DNA from: Eukaryota sp. TZLM1-RC
Taxonomy: Eukaryota > Metamonada: BaSk clade
Reading direction: 5' to 3'
Length of the DNA: 64,000 bases
Assembly (NCBI GenBank): GCA_040285825.1
Contig: JAUPSS010000003.1
Span: 2,542,001-2,606,000 of the forward strand
In this document: in pieces, positions 42,495-53,296 of the stretch
Layout of the letters: the number at the start of each line of letters is the position of its first letter
Position numbering within the stretch: the first letter of the stretch is position 1
Position numbers and translations under genes: made by a program
Notes under the pieces: model-generated
The model's database searches: none
What the model was told of the DNA's origin: nothing
Seen by the model: the letters and a program-made list of their open reading frames with translations, nothing else

Positions 42495-42870
42495 CTGTTG
42501 TTGCTACAGTAGATTACTGGACTTCTCCTGCAAATACGGCATTTCTTGCTGTAACCATTCACTTCATATCTGAAGATCATCAGATGGTAAGTGTCCCTCT
42601 TGATCTTCTTCAATGTCTACATCCTCACAATGCTGGTCACACAGCTCAGTTTATTCAACAAGTTTGTATGGAATTTGGAGTTTCAAAAGTAGTCAGTATT
42701 ATTACTGATGATGCACCAAACATTTTTAATGCAGTTGTTTTATTGAAGGAAATGGAATTCTGCTTTTTTTCCAGATGGTGTGTAGCTCGTGTACTGAATA
42801 TTGTGGTCGAAAAAGCACATGATATTCCAACAACACATACAAACTGTCCAAAACTTGTAAGAATCAGGAA
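42495..42870 (+). pseudogene. hAT transposase fragment
   Basis: Contains VDYWTSPANTAFLAVTIHFI, which matches the T-x-D-x-W-T-S...T-x-H-F-I signature of hAT transposases, then ITDDAPNIFNAVVL, corresponding to the region around the catalytic core, and RWCVARVLNIVVEKA. Sequence both sides of it belongs to other elements. It was probably truncated when family C-like gag sequence joined at about 42880. Confidence 0.6.
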
Positions 42871-42879
42871 GATACTATC

Positions 42880-43791
42880 AAAGAGATTGAGAACCCCGTG
42901 GATATCCAAGTCAATCTGTTTGACTCCAACGATGAAGTAGCCTAACAACAAGTAGAATCCCCTCGATGAAACTGAAGCTGTATCCAACTTGTTGCAGTAA
43001 GTTGGAACATATGATTCTGTTGCCGAAGTTGAGTCATTGCTGTTGTCATATAATCTCCACTGTATTGCTCAGGAAGTCCTAAATGCCTTCCTAGTGATCC
43101 ATAGAATGTCTCCTAGACCACATAAGATTCTCGAATACCTGATATCCTACACTAGAGTAGAAGATTCCGCCCCAATCTACAAATTTTTAGGTCAACTTCT
43201 GTTTGAATACCACCACCCGTATTTTAGGAATTACTTTCTATTTGAAGAACGCCTGTCCAACCAGCACCGAAATGCTAAAAATCGTAGAAATCACCAAGAA
43301 TCACGTGGGCCAGCCCGCAACATTTACCATACCCCGACACAACAGCCCCGACGGGACGTTGCCAGATCTAACCCACCTAGTAACTCATCCCCAAAAGTTG
43401 AGTGTTATTCTTGTATATAACTTGGATATGTAGTCCGTTATTGTCCTGAACCTGAATGCCAAGCCAAACAGAATAGCCAAGAGCCTTTTTGTCGCAATTA
43501 TAAAATCCCTACCTGACAGAAATTCCATGCTACCCGTAACGGACACCAACTTAGCTCTGTAGTAGAGTCAATTAACGAAGGACTAAAGCGAAATCATCAC
43601 GAAAACAGCACGAAACTTATTACTCCAGATTAATTAATTACTCTGGCTCTTCTCGAATCCTGTCTCCTACACAACAATGATGGTCATCAATACAAAAAAA
43701 ACTATTGACGATTGTAATGACCCTAAACCAGCCTAATCTATCTTCGTTCTTGAAAATGAAACATATTACACCTTTCTACAACCATAAGTGT
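42880..43791 (+). pseudogene. Family C-like gag and RNase H debris
   Basis: NPVDIQVNLFDSNDEVA resembles the family C gag segment PEDIRVNLIDFIDEV. The frame 43037-43420 is helical, ends in a basic Arg/Asn-rich region and a zinc knuckle (CYSC...YVVRYC) with a TAA inside. At about 43680-43790, IVMTLNQPNLSSFLKMKHI matches the family C RNase H (39183-39240). Gag is joined to RNase H by a large deletion. Confidence 0.55.
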
Positions 43792-44173
43792 TAGATGTTG
43801 GATAACATCAACTCACGTTTGATGACGTGGCAAAAGGTTAAGTTTTGTTTTTGTTAAATTATAAGGCTTTTCCATTGGTAAAGCCGTGAGATGCGTCCTG
43901 TCGACCGTCCCTATCTAACCTCGCTGTCTGAAAAAGATGTATGTATGTTTTTGAGCGAATTTGAAATGTATCAGTCTGTCACTGATAGCACCAAAGTTGA
44001 TTCCTTAAGGCTCACCGTAGATCGTATTATATAATTATCATAATAATTTTAATATAATTTTGAAGTCCCTACCGTAGATCCCTTTATTTTGAGGTCCATA
44101 GAGTTGTATGAACCTAAGGTGAAGACTTCCGATAGTGTGTTGCTCAACTATTTGAAATCGCTAAACAATTTTC
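43792..44173 (+). pseudogene. gag: Gag of LTR element E, left part, split by copy B
   Basis: The frame from the ATG at 43892 (MRPVDRPYLTSLSEKDVCMF) has a stop in an AT-rich segment near 44030, then EVPTVDPFILRSIELYEPKV and LLNYLKSLNNF. Copy B interrupts at 44174. When copy B and one TTTC are ignored, the frame runs straight into FPSYEAFNETLSRLKMNVKI at 48006. The preceding 43792-43891 begins TGTTAGATGTTGG with a small inverted repeat and may be the end of an LTR, but I have no second copy to prove it. Confidence 0.55.
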
Positions 44174-44310
44174 TGTTGTACTGTGGACAATTAGTCTAGT
44201 ACATTTGTATTTATATAGTATACTTCACTAGTGATGTCCTTTATAAGGGCCGGTGAAATTCAAATAAATTTATCCTTACTCTTTGTCATCATATGACACA
44301 GACGGCATCA
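44174..44310 (+). repeat. 5' LTR of copy B
   Basis: 137 bp, TG...CA, with TTTATATAG, AATAAA and the gag ATG at 44293, 18 bp before the LTR end. Confidence 0.88.
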
Positions 44311-46929
44311 TTAATTAATGGCCCGAAAGACCACAATAATAACGCTCCTTCCTCTCTGAGGAAGAGTAATGTCCCTTTTTTGAAGGAGAACAATCCGCCA
44401 CCACCCACGGTGAGTAAACCTCCCTCGACGGAGAGTAGCCCTTCCCTCGGGAAGAGAGCGTCCCCTCAGAATGAGAGTAACCATGTGAACCTTTCCCCCG
44501 GGTACGACCCCAATAACATGCTTCCTTATGGAGCTAAGCTCGTACCGGGTAAAGGAACAGACACTGAGCTTTTCGTCAAGCCAGTTGATGGGGAAGGCAC
44601 GCGTTCCTCGAATCCAAACTCTCCTCCTTCTGATACTGGTGAACCTAAAGAAAAAGATCAGCCAGTTACTACGGTTACATCTCAGCAGGGCGAGGACAAC
44701 CCTAACGACAGTGACGGTGACGGGAATGGTGATGAACCACCCAGATGCCGATCCTCTTCTGCAGATTGGACAGATACGGAATACCGCACTTCTCAAGAGT
44801 GGTACCGTAAACAATTAAGAGAAAAGGTAACCCTTGTCGTTCAGGAGTTCCTCCTAAATATTCGAGCCTCTCCACCCAATGATATTAGGGATTGGAGTGT
44901 TGACGAATTCGTCAAGGCCATTGAGACAGAGGCAAATGTTTTCTCGGACCCCAGTTACGTAGGTGACAGGGACGAGTTCCTAAAGAAAAGATGGCCCTTC
45001 CTCTTTGGTAGCTCGCGTGGTTATACCATGGTCGATGTGGTTCACCAAGAACAAGATCAAAGCCCGGATATGTTAACTAAGCTAGATCAATGTTCTGAGA
45101 GTGCAGTGCAATATGTAGCAGAAGATCCTGAGAATTGTTATTTCGAGAACCCACGTTCGAAATACCAGACTGCTACCCCAAAACCACAGTTTTGGCACAA
45201 CGATGCCATTCCTGATCAACGGATCCGTGCTAGGAATCAATATTCCCTAGGCAACGAGTTGGAAGTTGGTCGTATGTTTTGGATTGCCAAAATGTACCCT
45301 CATCACCAAGCAGGCCGTATGATGAGAGGAGCAGTAAAACACTTCCTTGTTGAAAACATTCATCCTAGGGATAGAATGACGGATGTGTTAACGCTATTAG
45401 GTAGCATGTTCGTTGCTGATCGCGAAGATACAATTCAATTTCACCGCAAGGAAACCTTTGTGAAAATCAAGTGAACCAAGATCATTGAATTAGTTGAACA
45501 ACGGGTAGGACCTAATAATATAAAACTGGTTTATTCAGATCCTTGGATAGTTAAGCACAAAGCTTGGGTTGACAGCTACCCAGATCAGAGAGTTTTTGAA
45601 AATGTCCTGGTCAAAAGTAGTTGCCTCCCTTATAAACATCATGTGAATGGAGTCCCTCAAAATTCTAAAGATGCTCCAGATTGGGCTATTTTTGAACCTG
45701 ATACTCAAAAGTTGCCTGAGCAGGATGATCCACCCAAATATCGCCAAATCATAAATTTAAGCGAGATGCTACCATCTGAAGAAGCAAATCAATTGTTATT
45801 CTCCACTCCTTCAGTAGCGCCGTATCTAGGAAGAAGACAATCATCTGCACAAGCTTCTGGGCATAGTACTCCTGTCCCTCCCACTATTCCCTTGGTAGCA
45901 AGTAGTCCTTCGACTAACATACCAAGAGACCCTTTAGTTCTTTCCTCTGGTGTATACACCAAACCATTCACTGATGAAGAAAAGCTCATCAAGAAAATAG
46001 ATGAAAAGAAAAGACAACTAAAGAAACTGGATGATGGTTTTGAATATTCATCTTTTAATCTTACTAATAATTCGTGCAATTTTATTAATAAGATGAGCAA
46101 AATTGACTCGAATTATAAACACCTAAATCCTTTAAAAAGATTTAGAGAGTCATCCAATCTTGTGGGTTCTATCCACAGTGTTAGACTATCCAGGGTGACA
46201 GGAGACCAAGTAAGTTCTAACGGAGAACTCTGGTTGACCTGCTCAATAAATAACGTGGAAGTACAAGGCGAAATCGATAATGGAGCTGCATTCTCAGCAT
46301 TATCGATGGATCTAGCCTTAAAATGTCGAATGACCATTGACGAGAATAAAACCGTCGAATACCTATCGGCAAATGGTATTCCCTCCACGACCCTAGGAAG
46401 TGCGAATGGTGTTCTTGCTCTCAATGTGGGTAGCTTGGCCACTCAAATGTATTTAAGGATCGAATTCCAAATCATACCTGGTACCAGTAATTTTTTGATT
46501 GGAAGAGACCTTTTACAAACCTTGGGGCTGCGCACGGTGCACGGTATTAATATTAGTTTAGACCGCGAACATCACACCATCTTGAATGCAGAATGTGAGT
46601 TTGATGACAGAATCTGTCAACCTGTTAATTGTATTGATTTAATAGAGAATAAAACTATATTAGGGAATAGTATTGGGCACTCCACATTCAAACATTATTT
46701 AGATGAGTTGAGCTGTAGAATATGCATGGATGACATTAGGGACGAGGAACGCCTAGTCTTGCTACTAGAAGAATACAGAGATGTATTCAGTGGGCTACCT
46801 CACCCGGATGGAATAGATTGTCAGCCGATGACCATTGCATTTTACGACGAAAGTAAGATCGTCAAAAGGAAACCTCGAAGATTAAACCCAGAAAAACAAC
46901 GGGTACCCGAGGAATTTTTAACGAATTGA
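44293..46929 (+). pseudogene. gag-pro: Copy B gag fused to protease by deletion
   Basis: Gag runs to a TGA at 45472-45474, at the same codon and in the same context as copy A. The frame reopens at once and continues through 46929. The 914-bp deletion removes the second half of gag and the zinc knuckle and joins the gag frame to the protease frame, so gag and protease are in one frame here while copy A needs a -1 shift. The protease again has EIDNGAAFSALS (D-N-G) and LIGRDLLQTLGL. A 1-nt deletion in an A-run near 46912 ends the frame (EEFLTN) at the start of RT. Confidence 0.8.
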
Positions 46930-47864
46930 TCCGTAATGGATTTGCTGTGCCCGCAAAGTGTCAATTCAGTAGTCCCATCTGTCTTGTGATTTACCCTGAT
47001 CACAGGAAACCACGATTAACTGGCGATTTTTGTGGTATTGGTGGAGTAAATGATTTCACTAAACCTGTAGAGGCAAATTTGCCCAGGATTAGCGACATTT
47101 TAGAGTTTCTAAGTAAAGCTAACTATATATCAACTCTAGATTTACCTAAGGCATTTTGGCAGCTCAAAATTGCAGAAGAGGACATTGATAAAACTACCGT
47201 ATCAATTCCCGGGATGTCGATCAGTTATAAAAGGGCTTGACGTTAATATTCCCTTTGTTAAAGATCTTGAAGCAAAAATTGAAAGGATTTCAAAGAAGAG
47301 AGAAGAGGCAGAGTTCAGGCAAGCTCAACAACTGTCTGAAGTTAACAAACACAGGAACCCTTTTGATAAAGGTGACTTAGTTTTTCGATTAAAGACTAAT
47401 GGTAAACTCAATGGTTGCTTCGCTGCCCTTTTCTCGTAGAAGAAGTGAAACCCAATAAAAGTTTATTACTCAAGAATCTTGTCACTGGTTCGATGTCCAC
47501 GGCAAGTATAAATCATTGTAAACTATACCTCTCTGACTTCCCTAAAGATATAGATTGGCATAAGAACATTGCTGCCGGTGATGTGGAAGAATCTGTAATT
47601 ATTAAGATTATGGATCACTTCGATTCAATAGACTCGAATGATAATAAAATTCCTTATTGCACCGCAGTTTGGTATGGCGGCGAGACATCGTCTGTCCCAG
47701 TTGCTGAAGTCAAAAGCACTGAGGCATATCAAACATATTTGCGAACCCTTAGTCCTCACTCTACCAGGAAACGGAAAATGAATTCCAATTCTAAATCTAA
47801 GACTAATTCCCCTGCAGTTAATTCTTATAGCTCTCGTACGAGACCTAAGGAAAAGAAAAGGTAG
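46926..47864 (+). pseudogene. pol: Copy B RT start and integrase tail
   Basis: 46926-47240 covers the RT fingers and motif A (NGFAVPAKCQFSSPICLV; TLDLPKAFWQLKI), with PRLTGDF intact where copy A is frameshifted. It joins at about 47240 to the end of integrase: VKDLEAKIERISKKREEAEF and NPFDKGDLVFRLK, the conserved stretch after the catalytic core that copy A lacks. Then 47415-47864 encodes the loop HCKLYLSDFPKDIDW and the chromo-like YCTAVWYGGETSSVPVAEV, ending with a basic tail whose TAG touches the 3' LTR. Confidence 0.8.
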
Positions 47865-48001
47865 TGTTGTACTGTGGACAATTAGTCTAGTACATTTGTA
47901 TTTATATAGTATAGTTCACTAGTGATGGCCTTTATAAGGGCCGGTGCAATTCTAATACAATTATCCTTACTCTTTGTTATCATTTGACACAGACGGCATC
48001 A
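47865..48001 (+). repeat. 3' LTR of copy B
   Basis: 137 bp, preceded by the purine tract AAGGAAAAGAAAAGG and the pol TAG, followed by TTTC (target duplication). Confidence 0.88.
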
Positions 48002-48682
48002 TTTCCGTCCTATGAAGCTTTCAACGAGACCCTCTCTCGGTTGAAAATGAACGTGAAGATCTCTAGGGCTAGAGAAAGATAGAATGATTACCTCAGACAC
48101 TTTCTGATGGTGAAGCAAAAGGCTGAAGGCCTCGCCATACCAAATAATGTTTTTATGCAACGATTTGCCACTGGTATTGCTCCCAAAGGTCTGGCTGAAT
48201 CCCTTGTGTCCCGTATTAATGACCAGCTTTTACCTGATTTCAAAAGTCTTCTGCAGGTTGCTACTAAAGAAATTGTTGACCATGATGGATCTAAAGTTTG
48301 GTAAGGATCCGTATATACTACAAATACCCGTACAGCTGCCAGGGATACAGATGTAGGACTCTACACATTTGAACAAATTCTATCTTGAAGCTCCTTGCTG
48401 ATTGAAAACCCTACCACCCCTACTCAACTGAAGACATCAATTCATTTAATCAAACCATGTTTATCCTCCCTTCCTGGCCATATTTTAATTGCTTTTGTAA
48501 CCCCTGATGCTGGTGAGCTCCTAATAGATGCTACCTTGGATGTAACCAATGACCAAGTCACTATCCTTTGGTCCGTTGATGGGATCACAAGTTTTTTCAG
48601 TATTAAAAAAAGACCACGCGGAAAGTATACATCTGTTTCTGATCTTCCTGTAGATCATATCAAAGCTGCAAGTATTTCTTGA
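48002..48682 (+). pseudogene. LTR element E, right part: gag capsid and pol tail
   Basis: FPSYEAFNETLSRLKMNVKI, then after a stop HFLMVKQKAEGLAIPNNVFM and RFATGIAPKGLAESLVSRIN (48107-48304), a typical retrotransposon gag capsid pattern (F-x-x-G-L/I). A deletion then joins it to 48395-48682: IENPTTPTQLKTSIHLIKPC and LLIDATLDVTNDQVTILWSV, closely similar to the C-terminus of family C pol. So element E is a relative of family C with its gag and pol tail fused by a large deletion. Confidence 0.65.
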
Positions 48683-49079
48683 GAAGATTGTTTAATTTTA
48701 ATAACAAAATTTTTTAATAAGTTTTATCCAGCCAGCTCAAATATCCTGAAGAATTGAGATGCTCACGTTTAACTGCACTTGTGAAAAACTTAAAAATGGA
48801 TGTTCGTCCAAATGCAGTTTCTATAAGACTACACAATACAAATTCTGCTTGCTGTTTAAATAGATTCAAAGAAATAGCAAAAGAATTGTTACCGTTCAAG
48901 ACAGAATCAATATCACTGATGAAGTTACTTCACCATTTTTGATACTGACTGCTACTGAATGTATGATAATACAGAACGTCATTTCCTGTAATGTATTGAC
49001 TACTCAAGATCTCAATGAAACATTTATGTATACAATTTTGCCACTGATTAAGGAAAACTTCTCCTTTTTGATGCATAAT
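48683..49079 (+). other. Unrecognised degenerate coding stretch
   Basis: The frame about 48733-48942 (KYPEELRCSRLTALVKNLKM, then DVRPNAVSIRLHNTNSACCL) and, after a shift, ITDEVTSPFLILTATECMII look protein-like and continue until the LTR at 49080. No ATG-initiated complete ORF and no family I recognise. It could be a host-gene fragment caught between elements. Confidence 0.3.
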
Positions 49080-49240
49080 TGTTGGTTCCTAGTCATAGTT
49101 AGTTATTAGATTTCTAATTACAGCCATCACTTCTTTATCTAGATTTTTGTTAAATTTACCCTAATTATTCCTATAATAAACTACCCGTTTCTCTGTTTCG
49201 TAGTTTGTTTTCCCTGATGCATGCCCTTATTGACCCAACA
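49080..49240 (+). repeat. Relic 5' LTR of family C
   Basis: About 161 bp aligning with 41273-41458, best over its 3' half (CATCACTTCTTTATCTAGAT...CTGATGCAT...CCCAACA), with several small deletions. It is followed by family C gag sequence, so it is a 5' LTR. Confidence 0.65.
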
Positions 49241-49880
49241 GTAATTACTGTGGCTAAGAGTAATCCAAGCTTAGTTGCTCCAATTCTACGTAACGTACTG
49301 TATTTATTACTGAAGAGTTGCGCGACTTTGCTGATTGTGTTTTCCTGTCCCGTCCGTCTCTTCTACTAACGCTCAGTCTTCTCGCCGCTCTGCTCGTTGC
49401 AAAGAGCCTGTCGAAGAAGTACATGAAGAAGAGGTAAACCCTGAAGATATTCGAGTCAACCTCATTGACTTCATCGATGAAGTCCCTGCTAATTCTGCTC
49501 CTGATTTATTTAATTATTCATAAAACGACGAAAATTTGCCATTGATTAAAAAAACCTTCTCCTTATACATCATGTCCACTAACCCTATATCTATGGATGA
49601 TTTCTTAACTACTCTTCGAGAGCCTGGCAAAAATGCCAAAGACAACCAAATACATGGTAGTTACCGCTGCAACGTTTGCTCTCATGAATTCACCACAAGT
49701 GCAACACGCAAGGCGAATCATTTTAAAAAGAAGCCAAAAAGAAGTGAATGAGAGCAACTATGAGGTGTAAGAAAATTTTGGAATCGAAGATATCTAACGA
49801 TTCTGAAGTTGATGAAGTTAATTCTGGGGATGAAGCTAAGTGGTTTGTCGATAAACTTTTTCATACATTCACCACTCACT
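49217..49880 (+). pseudogene. gag: Family C gag relic with BED-like finger
   Basis: The ATG at 49217 lies inside the LTR (MHALIDPTVITVAKSNPSLV). Shifted frames give SRRSARCKEPVEEVHEEEVN and DIRVNLIDFIDEVPANSAPD (49335-49523), then STNPISMDDFLTTLREPGKN and YRCNVCSHEFTTSATRKANH (49536-49751), a C-x2-C...H arrangement like the start of a BED or C2H2 finger. It ends in an acidic stretch near 49880. The parallel copy at 36363-37013 is more damaged. Confidence 0.5.
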
Positions 49881-51060
49881 AAGATCTGATCTAATGCAAT
49901 TATATTATATTTCTTATAGTATTCTCAAATAGAACAGCGCATGCTGCACCCGCACAACAATAATTGGACGAGCACCGCTGAACACTGCTTACCAAAGTAT
50001 CTTCCACAACAGTTTTACAAGAGTTGATCAACAATGCCACTGAACACAACGAAGTGTATGATGAAATTATCAGCTTCCATCCTTATTGTTGTCAATATTA
50101 ATATTAAAGTTGTCAAAGTCGGTGGCTGCATCAGTTGTCAAGCACATCAAGAACGAAATTCAAAAAAAAATTCCCAATGAAGCGTAAACGGTTTGTTTCA
50201 GGGGTGGATGGTTTTGAAATTAGCTAGAATGCTTTTCATTTTAATTAGTTTTTGTTTGGTTGTCACAAATGAAAATATCTTTTACAAAACTATTGAAGGG
50301 AACAACCAATGAAGATCAGCAATCTAAATCCAGAATCTTCCGAAATTTTTTTTATAGAAATTGGTGAAATGCATGTGAATATTATTATTTCGGATGTCTA
50401 TTTCACTAAATCATCTGAACACTGCACTGGACAGAAGATTCATCATGAATATAGGATCTTTTGTGAGACAATTCGTTCAAAACCATTTTTAAAAGACATT
50501 TACTGTGGAGAATAAGTGACCATAATTTCTGAAAATGTCAATCTATTAAACATTCCCAATTGGATGCTTTTACAAAATAAAGAGGGAATGGTGATGTGAC
50601 GAGGTTTAAAAAATGACCCAAAATCAATCACAAGCAGCTCAGCGCCAATTTTCTGGTTTCCATGCTCTAAAGATAAAAACACAAAATAACGATCAATACT
50701 GACTCAACATTAATAATATGGTGCAGTGAAAAATTGAAAAAAGTGAAAAAGGAGAAATACTTTAAATAAAAACAATGAATACTACAAAAATCCAAAAACA
50801 TGTAGGCTATACAGACACACGTAATCAGATTTTTCTTGACCGTAATCAACTTCAAACAGTCAAAAACTGAATGATTAATGATTACTCGATCGTTTATGTA
50901 TTTATGAATAGAGACTCTAAATAAAAAGAATTACTCTCAATATTTGGAAGAAACTCGGTGGTAAATGCATTGTTAGTCAAAGTTGAAAAACTCCAAAAAG
51001 ATTTGTTTAGAAAAAAGTTAAACTCTGTTTTTGAGCAAACATTATTGAACAAAAGCTAAT
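49881..51060. other. No gene seen
   Basis: AT-rich. A 68-codon plus frame at 50309-50515 has an ATG but no recognisable features. No repeats that I can pair with other parts of the window. Confidence 0.4.
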
Positions 51061-51600
51061 TGGAACAAATGACGTGCTAGTTGGGTTTTTGACCTACAGA
51101 ATTGACCTAACGAACATTCGTAACAAGAAAGGTCGTCCTAAATTAAACAAAAACAAGACATTTAGTAAAAGAAATTACCAAAGATGGGAAGAAAATACAA
51201 CTAAATTATTAGAACCGAAATGAAATTGATTGAAACCTTGGTAACTATCAATCAATCAACCAATCAATCAAATGACTGTGGCTCAAGAGCAATAATGATC
51301 AAGACACTAAATGATTAATGATTCAATGTCAGAGATCTCTAATGGTTGGTTTCCTGACCTGAAAAAAAAATGAACAGTAGTTGATGATGAGATTCATAAC
51401 AAAAAGAAGTAAACTGAAAATTGAACAAAAACAAGACATTCATAGGGGGAAGATACTACGAAAAAAGAAGTAGAGTAAATTGAATTGAACCTTGATGACA
51501 ATCAATCAATCAAATGATTGAGGGATCAAGAGCAATAATGATCAAGACATCGAATGATTGATGATTCGTTGATTGAAGTGAATATAACCCTTTTCCCAGG
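51060..51600. repeat. Diverged tandem duplication, about 280 bp per unit
   Basis: Two successive blocks share, in order, a TTTTTGACCTR/TTCCTGACCTG region, AACAAAAACAAGACATT (51148 and 51426), a (CAAT)n-like CAATCAATCAATCAAATGA run, and CAAGAGCAATAATGATCAAG followed by AATGATTRATGATTC. Spacing between equivalent words is 240-280 bp, so small indels have accumulated. No coding content. Confidence 0.6.
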
Positions 51601-53215
51601 ATTCAGGAAGTGTTGGTAGATGTGAAGATAGAGGTTCGGAAAGAAGGAGGTTCACTTGTTCAGAAAGAGAGCTATCTATAACCAAAATCTTCACCACAGC
51701 ATTGGTAAAATGGTGTTGATTGAGTGGTGGGAGGCGATATGTGTTGATTTTCCGTTGATTGGACAGTGTTGATATTGAAAAGAGGGAGAGATTCAGGAAG
51801 AGCTAAGCACAAGAGAAAAAAACGAAAAGAGTGTGATAGATGGGCGAAGACAAGATCTCATTTAAGTTACCATTGTAGGCATTGAGTGATGTGGGCGCAT
51901 GTCTTTATCATCAGTTTCAAAAACAGTTGTGGCAGAGAGAAGGTGAAAATTCTGACTGAGAAGTAGACCCTTATACTGTGAGGAAATTAAATTGATATTA
52001 TTGTGTGCCAAGCAGCCAAATCTGTGTTTTAGGATAGGTGCATTCACAGTTTAAGGAAACTTGTACTATTTGTATACTTGTACTTGGTTTGGACTTGTAC
52101 TATACAATACGAAACAGGGGGACTTGTGCAGGTTGCTGAACATGTGGTTCATGGAAGGTCTGATCATTTGTTTGTTTATAAGGAGCACTCATGGACTGTG
52201 AATATGATGGAAGGTCCATTTATAGTTCGGTAGCGTAAAACAGCATTCTTTCTACAATGATGTTAGCTAGAGCTAAATGCAACTTTCCTGTTTTGGAAAG
52301 TATCACCTGTAGTATCACGTGATCAGTAGTTTAAATTTAGTTCTTGTTTTATTAATGGTGATTTTCTTAACTCTGTCTATAAACATCTGTTATTTATTAG
52401 TTTTTTTTATTGGAAACGTATGCACATAAGCCAACAATGACACTTTCAAATAGGTATAACATTCATTTTCTACACATGAGCACAATCCGGAAGGCATTTT
52501 AAACAACTTTGAGACGGGGCTGCATCACCAGCATTAGTAAATTCAAAAATTCATGTCAATTTTATTCATGTGCGTTGTAGTGAAAAGTGTATAAAAAATT
52601 CCTGCAGTCAGTTAAAACATTATGAAAGCTATCATAACAATTTCTGTATGAAATATCAATTGAATTTCACTTAATTTTTTATACTTTCGTTTTTGATAAG
52701 TCTTGTGTATCATCTTTTGTCAAATTTGTCATATTGGAAAATCACAATAGACCATTTACAAAACAACAATTGTTGAGGGTATCATGAGTGGTAACGGTGG
52801 AATCAGAACTTACATTCTCTTGAACAAAGAACACTAGTTTATTCATCCAAACAAAAAGTCAAAAATGTAACTTGGGTATTTTTTTACCACCAAAGTGACA
52901 TGGTCGAGATACGTATTTGTAAAAGTCACTTGTTCGACAAACTCAAATTATGCATCAAAAAATGAACATTTCGATAACATTGTAAGAGTTTTCATCTTAC
53001 TTACCTAAAAAGATTTTGACTATCAAGCTGTCAATCCGATTCGATTACACTTTGGATCATATATTTTCAAATACCAGATTACGTAAAGTTCGTTTTTGAG
53101 ACTAAAATTTCGGATTTTAAAAATACCATTAACAAACTTAAAAAACTGTTGAAAAATTAGAAGACCTCGCATAGTTTATTCTATTAATATGAATGAATTA
53201 ATTATTAATAAATAA
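51601..53215. other. No gene seen
   Basis: 3' flank of the minus-strand BTB gene. Four ACTTGTACT-type words lie at 52066-52130. Otherwise AT-rich with no supported frame. Confidence 0.4.
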
Positions 53216-53221
53216 TTTATT
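53216..53221 (-). terminator. Polyadenylation signal for the BTB gene
   Basis: AATAAA on the minus strand about 75 bases after the stop codon of the gene at 53297-56056, in an A/T-rich context. Confidence 0.4.
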
Positions 53222-53296
53222 GTTTGGAAACTGTCAATATAAGGTGACAATGGTGAGGTGACGTGATTTCCCAGGCAATGTCACGTGCAACTCTAA

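Larger units (their letters stand above)
44174..48001 (+). mobile_element. LTR retrotransposon copy B (internally deleted)
   Basis: LTRs 44174-44310 and 47865-48001 (137 bp each), flanked by the direct repeat TTTC (44170-44173, 48002-48005). The insertion interrupts an element E gag whose frame is restored when copy B and one TTTC are ignored, so the 4-bp duplication is well supported. It is closely related to copy A. Two large internal deletions: about 914 bp between gag and protease (microhomology TTGA), and everything from mid-RT to late integrase (junction at about 47240). It cannot be autonomous. Confidence 0.9.
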
